Below, piece by piece: positions 26,501 to 41,500 of a stretch of 64,000 nucleotides of DNA. Position numbers and translations under genes: made by a program. Source of the stretch: Anagrus nilaparvatae (Eukaryota; Arthropoda; Insecta; Hymenoptera; Mymaridae); contig JAKSXM010000014.1 of NCBI GenBank assembly GCA_022575985.1, positions 27,156,001-27,220,000 on the forward strand. The letters are read 5' to 3'. The notes under the pieces were generated by a model. It saw only the letters and a list, made by a program, of their open reading frames with translations. It was not told the DNA's origin and searched no databases. How positions within the stretch are numbered: the first letter of the stretch is position 1; every line of letters starts with the position of its first letter.

Positions 26501-29500
26501 CAACAAAACTCAAATTTATCCTGACAATAATTTTATATATTAGATAACACAAAATATCAAAGATTTTTATTTTATTAAGTTTCATTTTTTAATTAATTTT
26601 TATACACCTCATTATTTTAATTTATTTATATTTATATATAAATTTTTTATTCACATTTTTATGCTTTTATGTTGTACATAATGTGTTTCATTTAAAAAAC
26701 ATTTATATTTCATTAATTAACTCAATTACATAATAAGCATTGTGCCTTATTAATAAAAAAATAAGATTAAGCATGCTTATAATTTTTTTAAATATTAAAT
26801 TTTTATTTTTTACTGTTATACTTAATAATTTTATGTGTAAAATGTCATATAAGTATACACTCGTTTTTCATCATATTCTTAGACAATGATCCATTTTTTA
26901 CTCTTAGATGATCAATGTTTCAGTTTTTGATGAAAAATTATGTGCTAAACCACGTCACAATACTTATAGGGTTCGACCTTTGCAAACTATACCTGCATAG
27001 TCAAAAACTGTTCATTGTGACTTAGTTTAAAAATAGCTGTATTTTAATTTTTGTGTGCTTTTAATTTTATGATTTTATTTATGTAAATATAAGTAATATC
27101 TTTTTTAGTTTATTTATAAAATAATTGATATTATTTAATTATAAGTAATTAATTTTATTTTTTTTTTCAAATCATATTTTATGTTTATCATAATATGCAA
27201 TAATACATATAATAAATTTAATCACTATATTAATACAATAAAACATTTATATCTCGCATCATACATTTTTTTTTTCATTTTTACCTTTGTTTGTCATTAT
27301 CCATTTTTCAATTTTTTTGGTTTTACAGATTTCCTATCCAAGACTAATAATTCATAAGAACTGAAAAATTATACTGAAAGTAACACAGTTTTGACAATAT
27401 TTTTTCAAAAAAATTTTTCTAACTGATTTTTGGGAAAAATTATTTTTGAAAAAATTACTTTCAAATCTCAAAACATTTTAATTTTAATCACTCACAATAC
27501 AAACAACAGTAATAAAAAGTAGTCTATTTATCTTAGAATAAAAGTAAAATTCTTAAAAAACTAGCTAATAATATAAATTTTAGAATTTTAAATTTCTTTA
27601 AATATAAATAAAATTAGTTATGTAAGCAGACGAGAATTCTGAGCAGCGGGAACCACTTAAGGAAAACAGCATTATTTTTTAACCTTATCAACCTGAAGAT
27701 ATATAATTAAAATATATATATATTTATATAGTTTTAGAATTTATAAAAGTGAAAAAAAACACCAAAAAAATTATGCTTTTATTTTTTTAGGATCTACAAT
27801 TATTTAAACCCCCCTTTTTTCTAAAAAAGTATATAAAATACAAGTAATTTTAATGTAGAGTTAGATGCTTATGGAGGTAAAAAATAAGTGACTTTTAATA
27901 AGTTAAGCACCTTATTTATTGCAGATGTAGCTAATTGATAAAAATTTATATTCACTAAAAAAATATAAATATAAATCATGTATTTTAAGTAGTTCACCCC
28001 TGCTATATATATAAATTAAAAATTAATTTAAAAAAGCTATGATGTAACTTTGTATTGTTTGACGTATTCTAAAAAAAGCCAGAAAATTGAAAAAAAAATC
28101 TTAAAAATTCACAAATATGTAAAGCTTTTTTTTTACACTAAATAATTTAAAGCTAAAAAAATAAATAAAAAGTAGAATCAAAAGTATTGAGTAGTGGTGC
28201 AGCTAAAAAAAAAATATTAATTTATGTATAAACGAGTGATGTCGACATAAAGCGCGATTCACAAAAGTGATGTGTTTTTTTTTTAATTAAAAAAAAAAGA
28301 GGTAGGTATTTCCTTAGGTTCGTTTATTGAATAGTAGTTTACTTTTAATTAAAAAATTTATACTTACTTAGAAAACAATTAAAATTATTAGATTTTTCCA
28401 TTACTTATTTCACCTTAAATATTAGCACGTATTTAATTAGATTCTATCTCTAAAAAAAATTGGGTACGAAAATTATATAACTCATTAAAAAAAAGCAAAG
28501 TAATTAATGTGTTCTAATAAAATTCAGTTTTTTTGATACTGCATTTACATGAGAACAAAAAAAATAAAAAGTTTGCATATTATATAGTTATCACTTTTTT
28601 TTTACATATATATTTCTATGTGTTGTGTATAAATATATATATACGTAATTTACATATAAATACTTTTGAATTGAAAATTGTAAGTAAAATCGGAAGATTT
28701 TAATTTAAATAAAAATGTTTAAATATAAAAATAAAATTAGATTTCAAATTAGATTTTCTAATTTGCATAAAATTACATTTTTTTTTCGTGTAAAGTACGT
28801 ATGTATTTTTATATTACAATATATTAGATCTGGGTTTATTTTGAAATTTGGACAATTTTAATACTCTTGACTCGGACTTGAAGGTACGTTGTTCGATTCC
28901 TGGCTATATCAGCATTCAGTTTTTTTCTTTGTGAAAAATTCTTAAAGTTGTTTTACAGTGGGTTCAAGGACTAATGCATCCACATAATGGTAAAAAATAG
29001 CTATTTGTTAAACAAGGGATGAAAAGTAGATTAATGCTTTTTATGCAGGTGTATGCACGAGTGAGCGTAGCGAACGAGTGCAGACAGCATGGAAAGTAAA
29101 AAATCTATTTTTTATCCCGTGATTTAATACATGGTTTTTCATTAAAAGCGTAAGAAAGAACGCTTGCCGTGCAGAAAAACGATTTTTTCTAACGCGTGTA
29201 ATGAAAAAAAAATTAACACTATGTAGATAACGCGATTCAAAAACTTCCAGGGCGTATATTTACAGCTCACGTCCAGAATAGTAATAAATAGCCCAAATCT
29301 ACGTAAATTTGAAATTAGAAATCTGAAATTGCTTATTTACTTAATTATAATGCTGACACGACATACAAAATATGTTCACTTTTCCATCAATAAATTATTT
29401 TAACATATAGTTAAATTTTTATTTTAATTTATAGAATTTATTTTAATTATTGATCTATGCTCTCTTATTTATATTGTTCGTAGGTCATTTTACTTGCGAG

Positions 29501-32500
29501 AAATATTCTAACACAATTTAAAATTCATGCTATAAAAGCAGCTCTTAATTTTTCGTTATTTAAATCAATCCATTAGTATCTATTATTTTCATCTTAATTA
29601 ATTTTTTGCCCCTGAAATTAAAATATTAGAAATAAAATTTACACTAATTACTGTGCTTGAATAAATTAATTAGTCAAGAGTATATAAAAAATCGAAAATA
29701 GCAAAAATAATCCGAGGTCTAATATACATAGGATATATAATCACTGCATTAAAGCTAATGTATTTGCATTTCTGTATCTGTCTCACATATACATATATAT
29801 ATTATATACTATAATATAAGCTCTAAAACTTTATGCCTCCGCTTTTTCTCCATTCAAAAAATGTATATATTTATATGTGTGTATCACAATAATCACAAAA
29901 AATTTTTTATTTAAAAAAATTAAAATATATAAATATATACACATATTTCGTGTGTGATTATCACTAAAAAATTAATTATGCATATTTTCACTATAGAATT
30001 ATTTTGCTTAATTGACTGAGCAAAAGTATATATAAATAAATAAAAAATATATATAAATTAAAATTAAATATTAAAGCTCATCAGGACTTAAGAGTTTCCC
30101 GCTGCCTCATTCTTTTCAGTCTTTTCTTCTGTAATATTATACACTATATTTAATTAAAAAATTTTTATAATATTTTATATATAGATTATGTAGATTTTAA
30201 TATTAAAAAATTCTTATTATTACTATTGATAATGCGACAAATAAGTAGAATATAAAAAATTACACTTTAAAAATAAAATTATGGCCATTTATAAAAACTA
30301 AATTTTAGAATATTTGGTGTGTCTTTTTTATATCCCCGAAAACTGAACTTAGGCCCTCTCTACACCAGCACATAATTATGTTTTATGATAATCATGTTTG
30401 TTGGATATTTTGTTGTGTAGCTGGGATATTCGAAATTAAAGTTATTACAAAATGGTGCCACTAGTAGTATTAGTAAATATTTTTAATAAAAATTAAACAA
30501 TAAAATCTAATTAAATGGTATTTTTATTGTAGATTAAGCTATTTATTATAAAAATTATAAACAATTTATGTACCTAATAAGTTTTTAGTGGGTTATAATC
30601 ATTTAAATATGTAATTTTGAGGTTATGTTTTTAGTACAGTGTAGCTGGGAAAAAAATATCCAACAAACATGATTATCATAAAACATAATTATGTGCTGGT
30701 GTAGAGAGGGCCTTAGAGCAAAACGGAACAAAACTCACGTTCTAAAAGATTACACGGTGGTAATTCGAAAAGCAAAAATTACATTATAAATATTTTTAAT
30801 TTTAATGAAATCAAAAATTTAAGTTTACGGTCTCCACTCTAATTAGTTTGTGGTTTAAATAGTGATTAGGTTTTGACAGTTGTTAATTATCGCTGTAATA
30901 CACCCATATAGTTAAAAACTATTTACATTATGTCTCTTGATCTGTGAATTCTCGCTCATATAAAAAATATTTTTAATCTTTAATGTCTAATTTATTAAAA
31001 TGATATTTCAAGAACTAAAATTTTTGTTACAAAGTTAATATACTCGGTTATACCATGGTTACATTTTCATTATTTATTTCGTATTCATTTTCTTCACCAA
31101 TGGTCTTTCTTATATACCTTTACAAAATCATTTCGTTTGCGAGAAAATATTGAAGGTAATAACCGATGTAAGATTATTAAATAATTTGTGTATTTTTTTC
31201 ACTAATTTGAAATTTTCAACTGTTCTGGTTTCAAAAAGGGTTTTTCTAAACAAAATTTCGTAATTTGATGATCAAAACATCATTGGTGAATTCTTATTTT
31301 ACCCTATAAAATCCTTATAGCCACGAAAAATCCTAAAGATGTTTTGAATGTAACATAAAAACGAATTTAATCGAATTTAAGGTTTTAAAATGTATGAATA
31401 TTTATTTAAAGAATTATATAACTTTGATTTCATGTTTACATTTTTGAACCTCAAATAACCTTAAAACAACTTTGGTCTCCTATAGGTTTCTATAAGGCCT
31501 GCACACTTTTAAAACTTATTTTTATTTTATTCATCAATTGCATTTTTGTTTGTAATCTTATGAATTCGGCATTTCTAATTTTATAATTCCAAAAATTTTA
31601 TGCTTAGAATCCTAAATTTTCCATGTTAATTAACTTTTGAATAAAAATTAAGAAAACAATGGCTATAGTTTATTTTTTAAGTGTATAAATATAAATAAAA
31701 TACCCATAAAATTAAAATATAAGTCTCTGTGCATTGAATTCTTTTCCTATATACTTAAAAATATCTATTTTTTTAATTTATTTTTCTTTAAAATGAATGA
31801 AAACTTTTTTTTTTATTTTTTAATCTTCAAAATTCTATTAGATTTATTAAACTAAATTTAAATAATTTTTCGTCAAAAATATTTTGTAAAATTATGTAAT
31901 AATTAAGAATAAACGGTAAAATTAGAAACTTTTTTTTTAACTTAAAAATTATCTCTTAATTTTCAGAACAACTTGTAAACTCCAGAAAACAGATCGCGGA
32001 AGGATAATCAATCTATAGATTATATACAACTACTATTAAATTAAATATTATTAATTATTTATTATATACGACCAAAAATAATGAAAATATTGTATGAAAA
32101 TTAAAAAAAAAAATGTTATTATTAAATATGGTGTCACGATTTAACTTTTGTTTCGATATTAATTATTAATAAAATTTACATTTATGCATATGAAAAAGAA
32201 CGTTAATAAAGCTAAAATTGTACATACTAAAAAAAGTTATTTCTTCAATTTTTTTGAAATTTTTACTTTTTTTTTACCCTTTTTTATCATTTGAAAGCTT
32301 TTAATATGAAATGAAATTTAATTTTTTAATTATGTAAGGATTAGGGTAAGTATTAAATCATTTTAATAAATTTTAAATCGCACATTTTTTAATTAAAAAA
32401 TTTTGTTTTATTTGGCTTTTGTTACGTTGTTTTATGAATTTTTCTTTATTTTTTTCATCAAAATAATTTAGTAATAAAAAAATAAATTTTCAGAATTTAA

Positions 32501-35500
32501 TTAATATTGGCCTTTGTTGAGTTTTTGAAAAAGCAAAATTAAAAAAACTTTTTGGGCAGTATTAAATCAAAAAAGTATTTTAACACTGCTTTTATTGCAT
32601 GCTCCCAAAAAGCTTTTATAAAAGCTCGCCAGCATCTTGAGCATTTCTTGTAAAGTGAAAATACACTAAAAAAAAATCCGGAATTAAATTAACCTAATAA
32701 ATTAATTATTAAAAACTAGAATTCCGCTTGCCGTAAGTTGCATTATTCCATTTGCTCCAAGTGGAGGCTCAAACGACTGCAAATGGCTAAACAAAATTCT
32801 TAAAATGAAAGAAAAAATTTTTTTTTTTAATTTTCTTTATGCTTCAAGTCAAATTATTTGAGCAAGAAATCAAATTCCGAGTTCGCTAGTTACAAGCAGA
32901 ATTCCGCTAGCCGTCAGCGGTATCATGATAGTGATAAAAAAGTTTTTTTTTCACTGTAAAAATTTAGTCAAGTTTTCTACAGATAACAAAGCTAAATTTT
33001 AAATAAATAATAAAAAATTTTTAATGCAAAATATCAAAATTTTCAGATAATTTAATTTTTATTTTAAAATTTTAAAATGCATGATAGCAGAGCATGTTGA
33101 AATAAAAATTTATTTTCAAATTGTTTTTCACTTATTGTCTTTGTCTTAATTTATTTTGCATATATTTTATAATTTATGCTGCAAACTGAATGCAAAAAAT
33201 TTTGTATCATGAATCTCAATTCATAAATTATTATTTTTAGTACAAAAAGGAGCTTTTGAATTAAAATCGTACAAAATATTGTTAATCGAATAATAAACAA
33301 GCAATAAAAATAAATTTACATAAATAATTTTGAAAAAAATTGTTTTTTAGCATGAAAAGTATGAATTTTTTAATAAAAATAGAAATAAATATAAAAGAAA
33401 ACTGTTGCAATTCAATAATTGGTTTCAATTCAATGAATAAAAACGTAAATTTGTGGTTTCATTTTCATAAATACTGATAATAATAATAATAATAATAATA
33501 ATGATAAAAGTAAAAATAATACATTTATTAATTAAATTTGCAAATAAAAGGACTAATAATGAAAAAGCAAACGTCAAACAAGTACAAAGTTACAACTTTT
33601 ACAATACGTTTTTCTCGAATAAAAAAATAAAAAAATAATTATTATTTCTAATGTTTCATTTAATAATTAGCTGCATCTGCAATACTTTTAAATTTAAAGT
33701 GTATATGAAACAATCTATCAGAGTTAATAATGCCTTAAATGACATCCTAGGACCTTCTGATAATTTTTTTTTTTAGAAAAAAACAGAAAATACCCGCGCG
33801 TAAGCTTTGTTTATCAATGCAAAGGTTTAGAAAATACGAAATTTTAAAAAAATATTACAAATTAGCAATATTACAAATTTTTTAGGCATGGTATACGAAT
33901 TATTTGCCTTTAAAAAAATATTTGAAATAAAACTTTTAACATATAATTATGATAAACAAAACTTTAACAATGGGAAAAAAAGAATCCTAAAAAAACTCTA
34001 AAAATAGTAAAAAAGTTTAAATCAATAATTTTTGACATTCTTGATGCCCTAAATACGAAAATAAAAAAGGAAAAAAAATTGAGCTTAGGGGATTTTCATG
34101 GATTGATATAGGTTATAGGATTTTTTTGTTATAGTAGGCTGATTTTTATTAAACTGGTTTTAATGAATAGCCACCATTCTGCAGTCCCAATCGTGCTATT
34201 CTATATCGGGATCTTAAGGAGACCCTAAAGGCTCACAAAAATTTTTTCTTGAAAAGCGGTGAAATGATAAGTTTTCCAGCCTATGAGTATAGTATTATCT
34301 ATTTATTGGTCGGAGAAATTAAATAAAATCCATAAAAAACCCAAAAAAACATTTTTTTAGGTTTTTGCAAGGCCTGTCGTGGCCTAGAAGTCTAACTCCA
34401 ACGGGAATCAATGAGTTTTTTGATAGCTTTTTGGATGCTACTCGGGATGCTACTATTTAGGTTAGGTTTGGTTCCGAGGGTTAAATCACTATACTTATCC
34501 CGAAGTAGCTTTTGGTTTGCGGGCTTTTAACAAATTACTCCCCATTGGTTATACTGGGCGTTTGTAGCTGGAGTGACATTTTGCCATAAAAGCTGATTAT
34601 TGACATAAAAATAGTCTACAGGAGTAAAAAAAATACTTGAGCAAGCAAAATAAATTCTGGTGTTGAAAATTTTACCCAGGAGCCAATAAGTCCCTTACAC
34701 TGAAAAAAAAACTGATTACTGCTACCGGCAATCCGGGTTCTGGTAGTCGGATTTTTTTTTCCTTTTAAATTGTCGCAGTTGACATAAGACTGTAAGAAAA
34801 GTTGAAAAAAAATATTATTTTTTTTTGGTTAAAAAATTTTACTTTCATGTGCCATCATATCACGGTGCTCGCATTTTAAATGAGTGAAACTTTTTTTAAC
34901 ACCGAAATCAACTTTTACAGCTTAAGTTCACTTTGGCTCACTGAGCAACTCTTAACCTGTAAGTTTGATTTACTGTAACTCGGATTTGTTGTATATCTTT
35001 CGATATCTTACAATGTCGGATCCATTGTAATCCTCTGGTATCAACATTATTTGTCCATTTTATATTAATTTTTTTTTTGTAAAAAATGGGTTTGAAATCT
35101 ATTTTTTAAGTTTAACTTTTGGCTCATATTTTTCTGTTCAGGTCGTCTCTTTGTATTTTTTTTTCTGGTGAAAAAATATTTTTTATTCAAAATTACTTAA
35201 TTTATGTGGATAACTGATTTTTTAATTTGATTATTTATCCTAGTATAGGCCATAAATCTCAATACAAGGTTGCAAAATAATGCTTTTTCAGAGCCGAAAA
35301 TTGAAATTTTAGTTGCTCTCTCAGTTTAACGTGTTTACAATCACAAAAAATTTTAAATCTGATAGATTTGTTCAAATGCATTTTTTATTTAATAATCAAT
35401 AAATAAATGAAAGTCACGTTAATTGAAAAAAGTCTTCAAAAAAAAAAAAAATAATAATTTTTTAAAATTGTATTATATGAGATAATAAATTACCTATATA

Positions 35501-38500
35501 AAAGATATAAATTCAATTTAACAATTGAAGTATAAAATGTAGAAAAAAAATTTTTAAGCTAAATTGAAAAATTCTTATCTTCATTTTCTAGACAATAGAT
35601 AATAAAATTTATGATTGATGATGATATAAAAATAAAAATACGAAATTTAAAATTAAAAATTTTTAAAATCATTTTACGTTCTGGTAAAAAATTTTAATAT
35701 TTCCTCAATTTTAAATGAAATATCGATTAATTATTGTTTAAAATAATAAAGACTTTGTATTTTACTTATAAAACCAGAGCGAAAATAAGTAAAAAAAATA
35801 AGAGCGATTACTAGGGTGGAATAAAGTATGAAGTATATATCAATTTTTTTTTGTACTTAAAAAAAAATAGCTCTTGACTCCAATCTACATGAGACGGACT
35901 AAAAGTATGCCGCACAAACAAGCCAAAAGTAAACCTCGAACAACGCTTAACGACCTGATCCATGCTCGTTCAGGTATGACTAAATTCAAGTATATCTATC
36001 TTTTTCTCCAAATATAAACTTTATAAAAGAAAGAGGGTTAATAAATGTTTTAACAGAATTACCAACTGATAGTTCGACGACGTCAACCGATCAGTATATT
36101 AAAAAAAATGACGATGATAAAACACCAATTCAAGAAGATAATGTTGTTGTTTGTTTTGAAGAAAGATTGAAAAATACAACAAATGATAATGATACTGAAA
36201 AATTATTGCCTTCTATTGTCAAACTGACTCCATTTAACGAAGATAAAAGAAGGGCTGTTGTCAGACAAACTACTGTCGAATCTAGCAGTATTACTGACGA
36301 GGCCCTAACGCAATTATCTTTGTCTAGTGAAACTGAAGGTACGTTTTTTATTTTATTTTAAGTTTACCAAAATTATATTAAAAGATTCCTTTGATATATT
36401 TTAAGCTTCTCAGCATTATTTAATATAAAACAAATCAGTGTAAATTTTTTTTTTCTCAATGCTTTAGTATTTTAAAAAAGTTGAAATAAATATCAGCAAT
36501 AAATTTTTATTTCATTTCGATAAAAATAGTATTTTGGCAACAAGTATGTGACATACTTTATCGTTAACCTCCGTAAATCCTTTTTAACACTAGTTGCATA
36601 TTTTCTTTTTAGGGTTTTATAGATAAACTAAAAAATGCAAAGTCAAGAAATTTTTTAATTATAAATTTTAGAAACTTTTAATGTAGATATTTACAGTATT
36701 TTATTTAAACTTAAAGTTAATTTATTACCTGATTTGATAGTTATCCAGTTCGTTTTTATTACAAATTCCTTTTATTTATTAAACTTCAAAGCTAAGAATT
36801 TCTATGACTAGTAAATTATTGTACCAAATTTTTACTATAATTAATAATGAGGCCAACAAAGAAGAAAATTTTTTTTTTGTACAATTAAATACTTGTTAAT
36901 ACAATTTGAAATTAAGTTGTAAATTAAGTTTAACAAATTATTTCAGCTGCCGAAAATCTAGAAACTCCAAAAGAGACACCAATTCTTCCAAGTCCTGTTG
37001 ATCCAATCCAATCTTTACAATCATTAGCAGAAAAGCGAAGGAACCTTCGTCAGCAAGAAAGTTTGGAACGAGTTGCTCGTTTTTTAGAACAACATACAAT
37101 AACAAGATCGGTGTCACTTGAACCAGAGCATCCAGAACCTGAAAACATTACCCGTCGTAGTTCTTTAAGACGTCGACAAACACAACCCGAGCTTATAAGT
37201 CCAAATGGCCAAGATAATATTAATAAAAAAACAGTTCGAATACAAGAACACCAAGAAGAAGCCGTTACTGGAATTATTCCAGAAATTCAATTGGTAACTG
37301 CTCGAATTTTAACAGCTGAGGAGTTCAAAGAAGAGCTTGCAGCTAAACGAGCAGTACCAGAATTAGTACCTGTAGTAGTTCCTTTACGACCAAGTGCCTC
37401 AGAAAGTAAAATAAAAAATGGCCAAACACACGACGAAACAAGTATTACTGAAAAAAATCTTGGTCCTGATATTACTATGGATTTAACAAGGGTAGATGAA
37501 GAAAAAGAGCTTACAAATTTTACTACTACTTCTAAACGAACATTAAATAGAGTGAGTAGTGATAGTGCATGTAAAATAAAAAGAGAAGTTAAATTCTCAA
37601 TAGGTGATAGTTCAAATGGACATTCTATCGATGTAATTGATTATCAACAAGATGTTGATGACAGGGAAGATTTCGACTGGGAATTTGATGATACTTTATT
37701 AGAAAATACAACGGATAATGAAGATTTAGATGATTTTTGGCCAAAAATTGATGCTTCTTGTAGAAGCTGGAGCAGGTAAGTTCATCTTTTGCTATCAAAA
37801 TCACTGAAATTAATTATTATATATCTGTGTTATTATACAGTATATTCTTTCCCATTATATGGTCCAACGGAAAAATTAATTTTATGGGGCCTAAATTTTC
37901 CGGGAAAACTAATTTTTTATTTAAATTAATAAGTTTTTATAATAAAAAAAACATAGCAGAAGCTGATTTATATATTTTTAAGTAGGAAAAATGTTAGGTA
38001 CTTTTTTTGCTACTATTTAATTACTCAAATAAATATATACAAACCATCCTTATTAAATAAAAGTTATAATCTTGGTAACATTCCGTAAAAAAAAACAAAG
38101 TTTCTTTTTTTTGAAAAATTTTTTTTTTTTTACTTAAGTATACAAATGCAGAAAGCAGAATTAAAAAACTGGATTATTTTTTTATTATTTTATTATTATT
38201 TATTCATATCAGGTGTACAATATATACATATTATGGTAAATTATTAGAATACCACAACCCCATAGAGACTATTAGTCTGTACATGGGCCTTTCGTCAACA
38301 GAAAACTCTTAATTAAAAGTTAATTTCAGGTAAATATAAATTGAAGAAAAAAATATATCAGTGAGCTCATTCACATCTACAGGGTGAGTCATGTTAAATG
38401 ATAGACTCAAATATCTCGAAAATAAAGCTTAATAATGGGGGGGGGGGGGCATTAGATTTGGGTGTTAGCCACTTCGGAATTTTAAATAGAAAGTATACTT

Positions 38501-41500
38501 TTTTATTTCAAATTCAGATTCTGTAGCAAAATTTTAGGTCCAGATAAGACTTGGTAATTATTTGAGATTTTGAGTCCTACAGACCTAAATTGGCTTCTTG
38601 GAGCCGCTGTTTCTGGCTAATGCTAAAAGTAGATGCAAAATAGTTCCGCAGAATTAAAAATCTCAAATAATCACCAAAAGTCTTTTTAACAAAAAACATA
38701 CTATAAAAATGGTATTGACTACCAAAAACGTCTTTTTTTCATTTAGAGCCATATAAAAGCTTTTTTGGATATAAAAAATGGGCCTTGTATTTTTTTTTTA
38801 GCCAAAATCGTATCTGAACCTAAAATGGGCTGCAGAATCTGAATTTGAAATAAAAAATTATACTTTCTATTTAAAATTCCTGAGTTGGGTCCTGCTGGAC
38901 CTGATGACACACCAAGAACCAAATCTAATACCACCCACCCATCAGATGGCCCCCTACGACCGTAACAACTTTTATATGAAATATTTTTCGTTATTTTGCT
39001 TCGCTTTAAAGATATTTGAGTGTATATTGTTTAAAATGACTCACCCTGTATAACAAAATCTCGTTATATACTTTACCAAATAAAATTGTTATATACAATT
39101 ATAAATTAAAGTTTTTATTTGAATTTATAATATTTAAGTAAATAAAACAATAAATTATAGTTTAAAAACTTTTGTACTACAACATAATCGATTAAAAAAT
39201 AAAAAAACTTATATTTTATATATTCAATAAGGTCTTTTTTTTTTATTTATATACATATTTTTTTATTTATTAAAACTTTTAATAAACAATTTATTTAACT
39301 TTACAGAAAAACAGCTTAATAAAAAAATTTTTTTTTTCAAAAAAAAAAAAAAAAGAAGTAAAGATTTATAAAGTAGCTTTAAAAAAAATGTATATAAAAA
39401 GCTTATCTATTTCAAAGTTTTTTTCCCCACTTATACACGTAACGTTATAACGAGCTTTCATATATTTCTGAAAAAAATTCTATTTATATAATAAAAGAAG
39501 TTTAAGAAGTATTTTTAAAGACATTAAAAAATTTTGTAGTAAAAATGTAATTTAATCATCAGAAGTATATAAAAATACTTGGTTCTTGGATGTAAAATTT
39601 AGAGTATATATATATATATATATATATATTGACCTAGATATTTATTTATTTATCATTATCTATTGACAAAGTCTCTCACGTATTCTATATTATAATCCAA
39701 CCTAAATCTATCTGTATCGAACGGTCATTTACTAGAAATGGGAATCTTTTGAATATTATATGGATTTACATAATATTTAGATGTATATGGCTGTTTATTT
39801 TTTAAATTGAACATTCCCCCTTGCGCAAAAATTGATGTAACGTATAAGAACTTGGGAAGTGTGGTGGTCTCAAAAGTTGAGAAGAATATTTTCATATTGA
39901 GTGCGCCCTCTTCCCTGGCCTCTCATATGTTTTTTAACTTGCATGCCCTAGCCACGTGCTGAACAGCCGCAATTTTAAAATCAAATCAGAAAAATTAAAA
40001 TAAAATCAGGTTAACAGAAAATTTTCGGGTATTAATTCTCTTAAAAATTAGCATCAAAACATGTAACCAAATAAACCTTATTATAATTCAAAACTAAGAT
40101 TTTTCGCTATAACTTGTTTATATTGATCATGGCGTTTTTCAATGTGTTCATAATGAGGAGTACTTGAAAATAGCACCAAATTCAGTGGAGAAGGGTTAAG
40201 GCTGGCGTTTTTAGGAGGAGATTAGTCTAATAGAATGGACTTCAAATAATTTGAATTTAGGGACTTATTAAAATTTCAGTTCTCGGGCTTATAATAATTA
40301 GGGAGTATAAGTTAAAACTGTTATGATTCAAAATTTCCCATGTCCGCTGGTTGTGAGAATTTTTCAGAATTTTTATAAAGCTCGTGACCGTTGAGTATCT
40401 GTGATGGACAGACAAGTTAAAAAATATATAGAGAGCCACTCAAAGTGAAAATCTATATACTTTTTCCCAACTTTTAAGATCCCCCGCGTCCTTTTATATT
40501 ACGTCAACTTTTAAGCCAAGGGGTGTGTTCGATTTAAAAAAAAATGGCCATATAAGTATATATAATAATACAAGGAAACATTTAACCAATACCTATTTTT
40601 TACCTTAGAAAATAGCATTTACTTTTTTATAATATTCAAAATTTATGTTCTTATTGAAAAGTATGAAAACATTTTTTGTTTAATAATTCTTTCGCCAACT
40701 TAAATAAACGCTTTATAGACATTTATTTTAATATATGCCAAAATAGTCATCTATTAATAATATTATAAATAAAAATTTTTTAAATATGTGTTACAAGATA
40801 AAGTCAATGTTTTAGTTTCTATTTCTAAAATTTTTGGCATGTAATAAGTAATTTATTAATGTTCAAAAAATTTTTATAAATTTGTTTATATATTATAAAA
40901 TTATTTTACATATTTTTTGTTTGTTTAATTTTCTAAATTAAAGCTTAAAAATATCTTTAGAGTTTAAAAAAAATGTTTTTTAAATTCAAATATTTTTAGG
41001 TATATAGGCAAAAAAAAAGAGCATTAATACATTATTTTCTTTTTAATGAAAATTAAATATAAACATTTAAAAAATAAGTAAGTAACTCGATTCCTTTAGA
41101 AAATTCAATTATTTTGTCATTTTATTATTTTAAAATTTATTATTAATCAAGTCTTTTATTAAAATATGGTTATTTATAAACATGTAAGTAGACAAAAAAT
41201 AGTAAGTATCCTTAGAATTCCATTTTTAAAATTATTTTTATTTGACAGTGACCCATTTTTTTTGCCCTAAGCTCTTAAAAGATTATCTTAACAATTATTC
41301 TACTTGAAATTGCACCTAGTTGTTAGCAAAAGATCCCGTGGCATTTTTCACTGTTTTATGTTTAAATTAATTAAATTGAAAGTTACTGCAAAAATAAATT
41401 AAGAAAAAAAAAAAACATTTTAAATATTTGAAAGAATTTTATTTTATTTTCCAAATAGCTTAATTTTTAATTCTTTTACTCTTTTTAAAATTTACAATTA

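Larger units (their letters stand above)
25251..35870 (+). other. Large Patj intron, 10.6 kb (or 3' UTR of the short isoform plus intergenic-like intron)
   Basis: Extremely AT-rich with no open frame I can support. Contains a TTA-flanked MITE (30352-30712), a tRNA T-arm-like motif near 28889, a GC-richer patch at 29045-29220, a foldback relic near 32664-32960 and a further inverted-repeat fragment starting about 34697. No PDZ6- or PDZ7-like exon was found, and the phase match between exons 12 and 13 does not require one. Confidence 0.75.
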
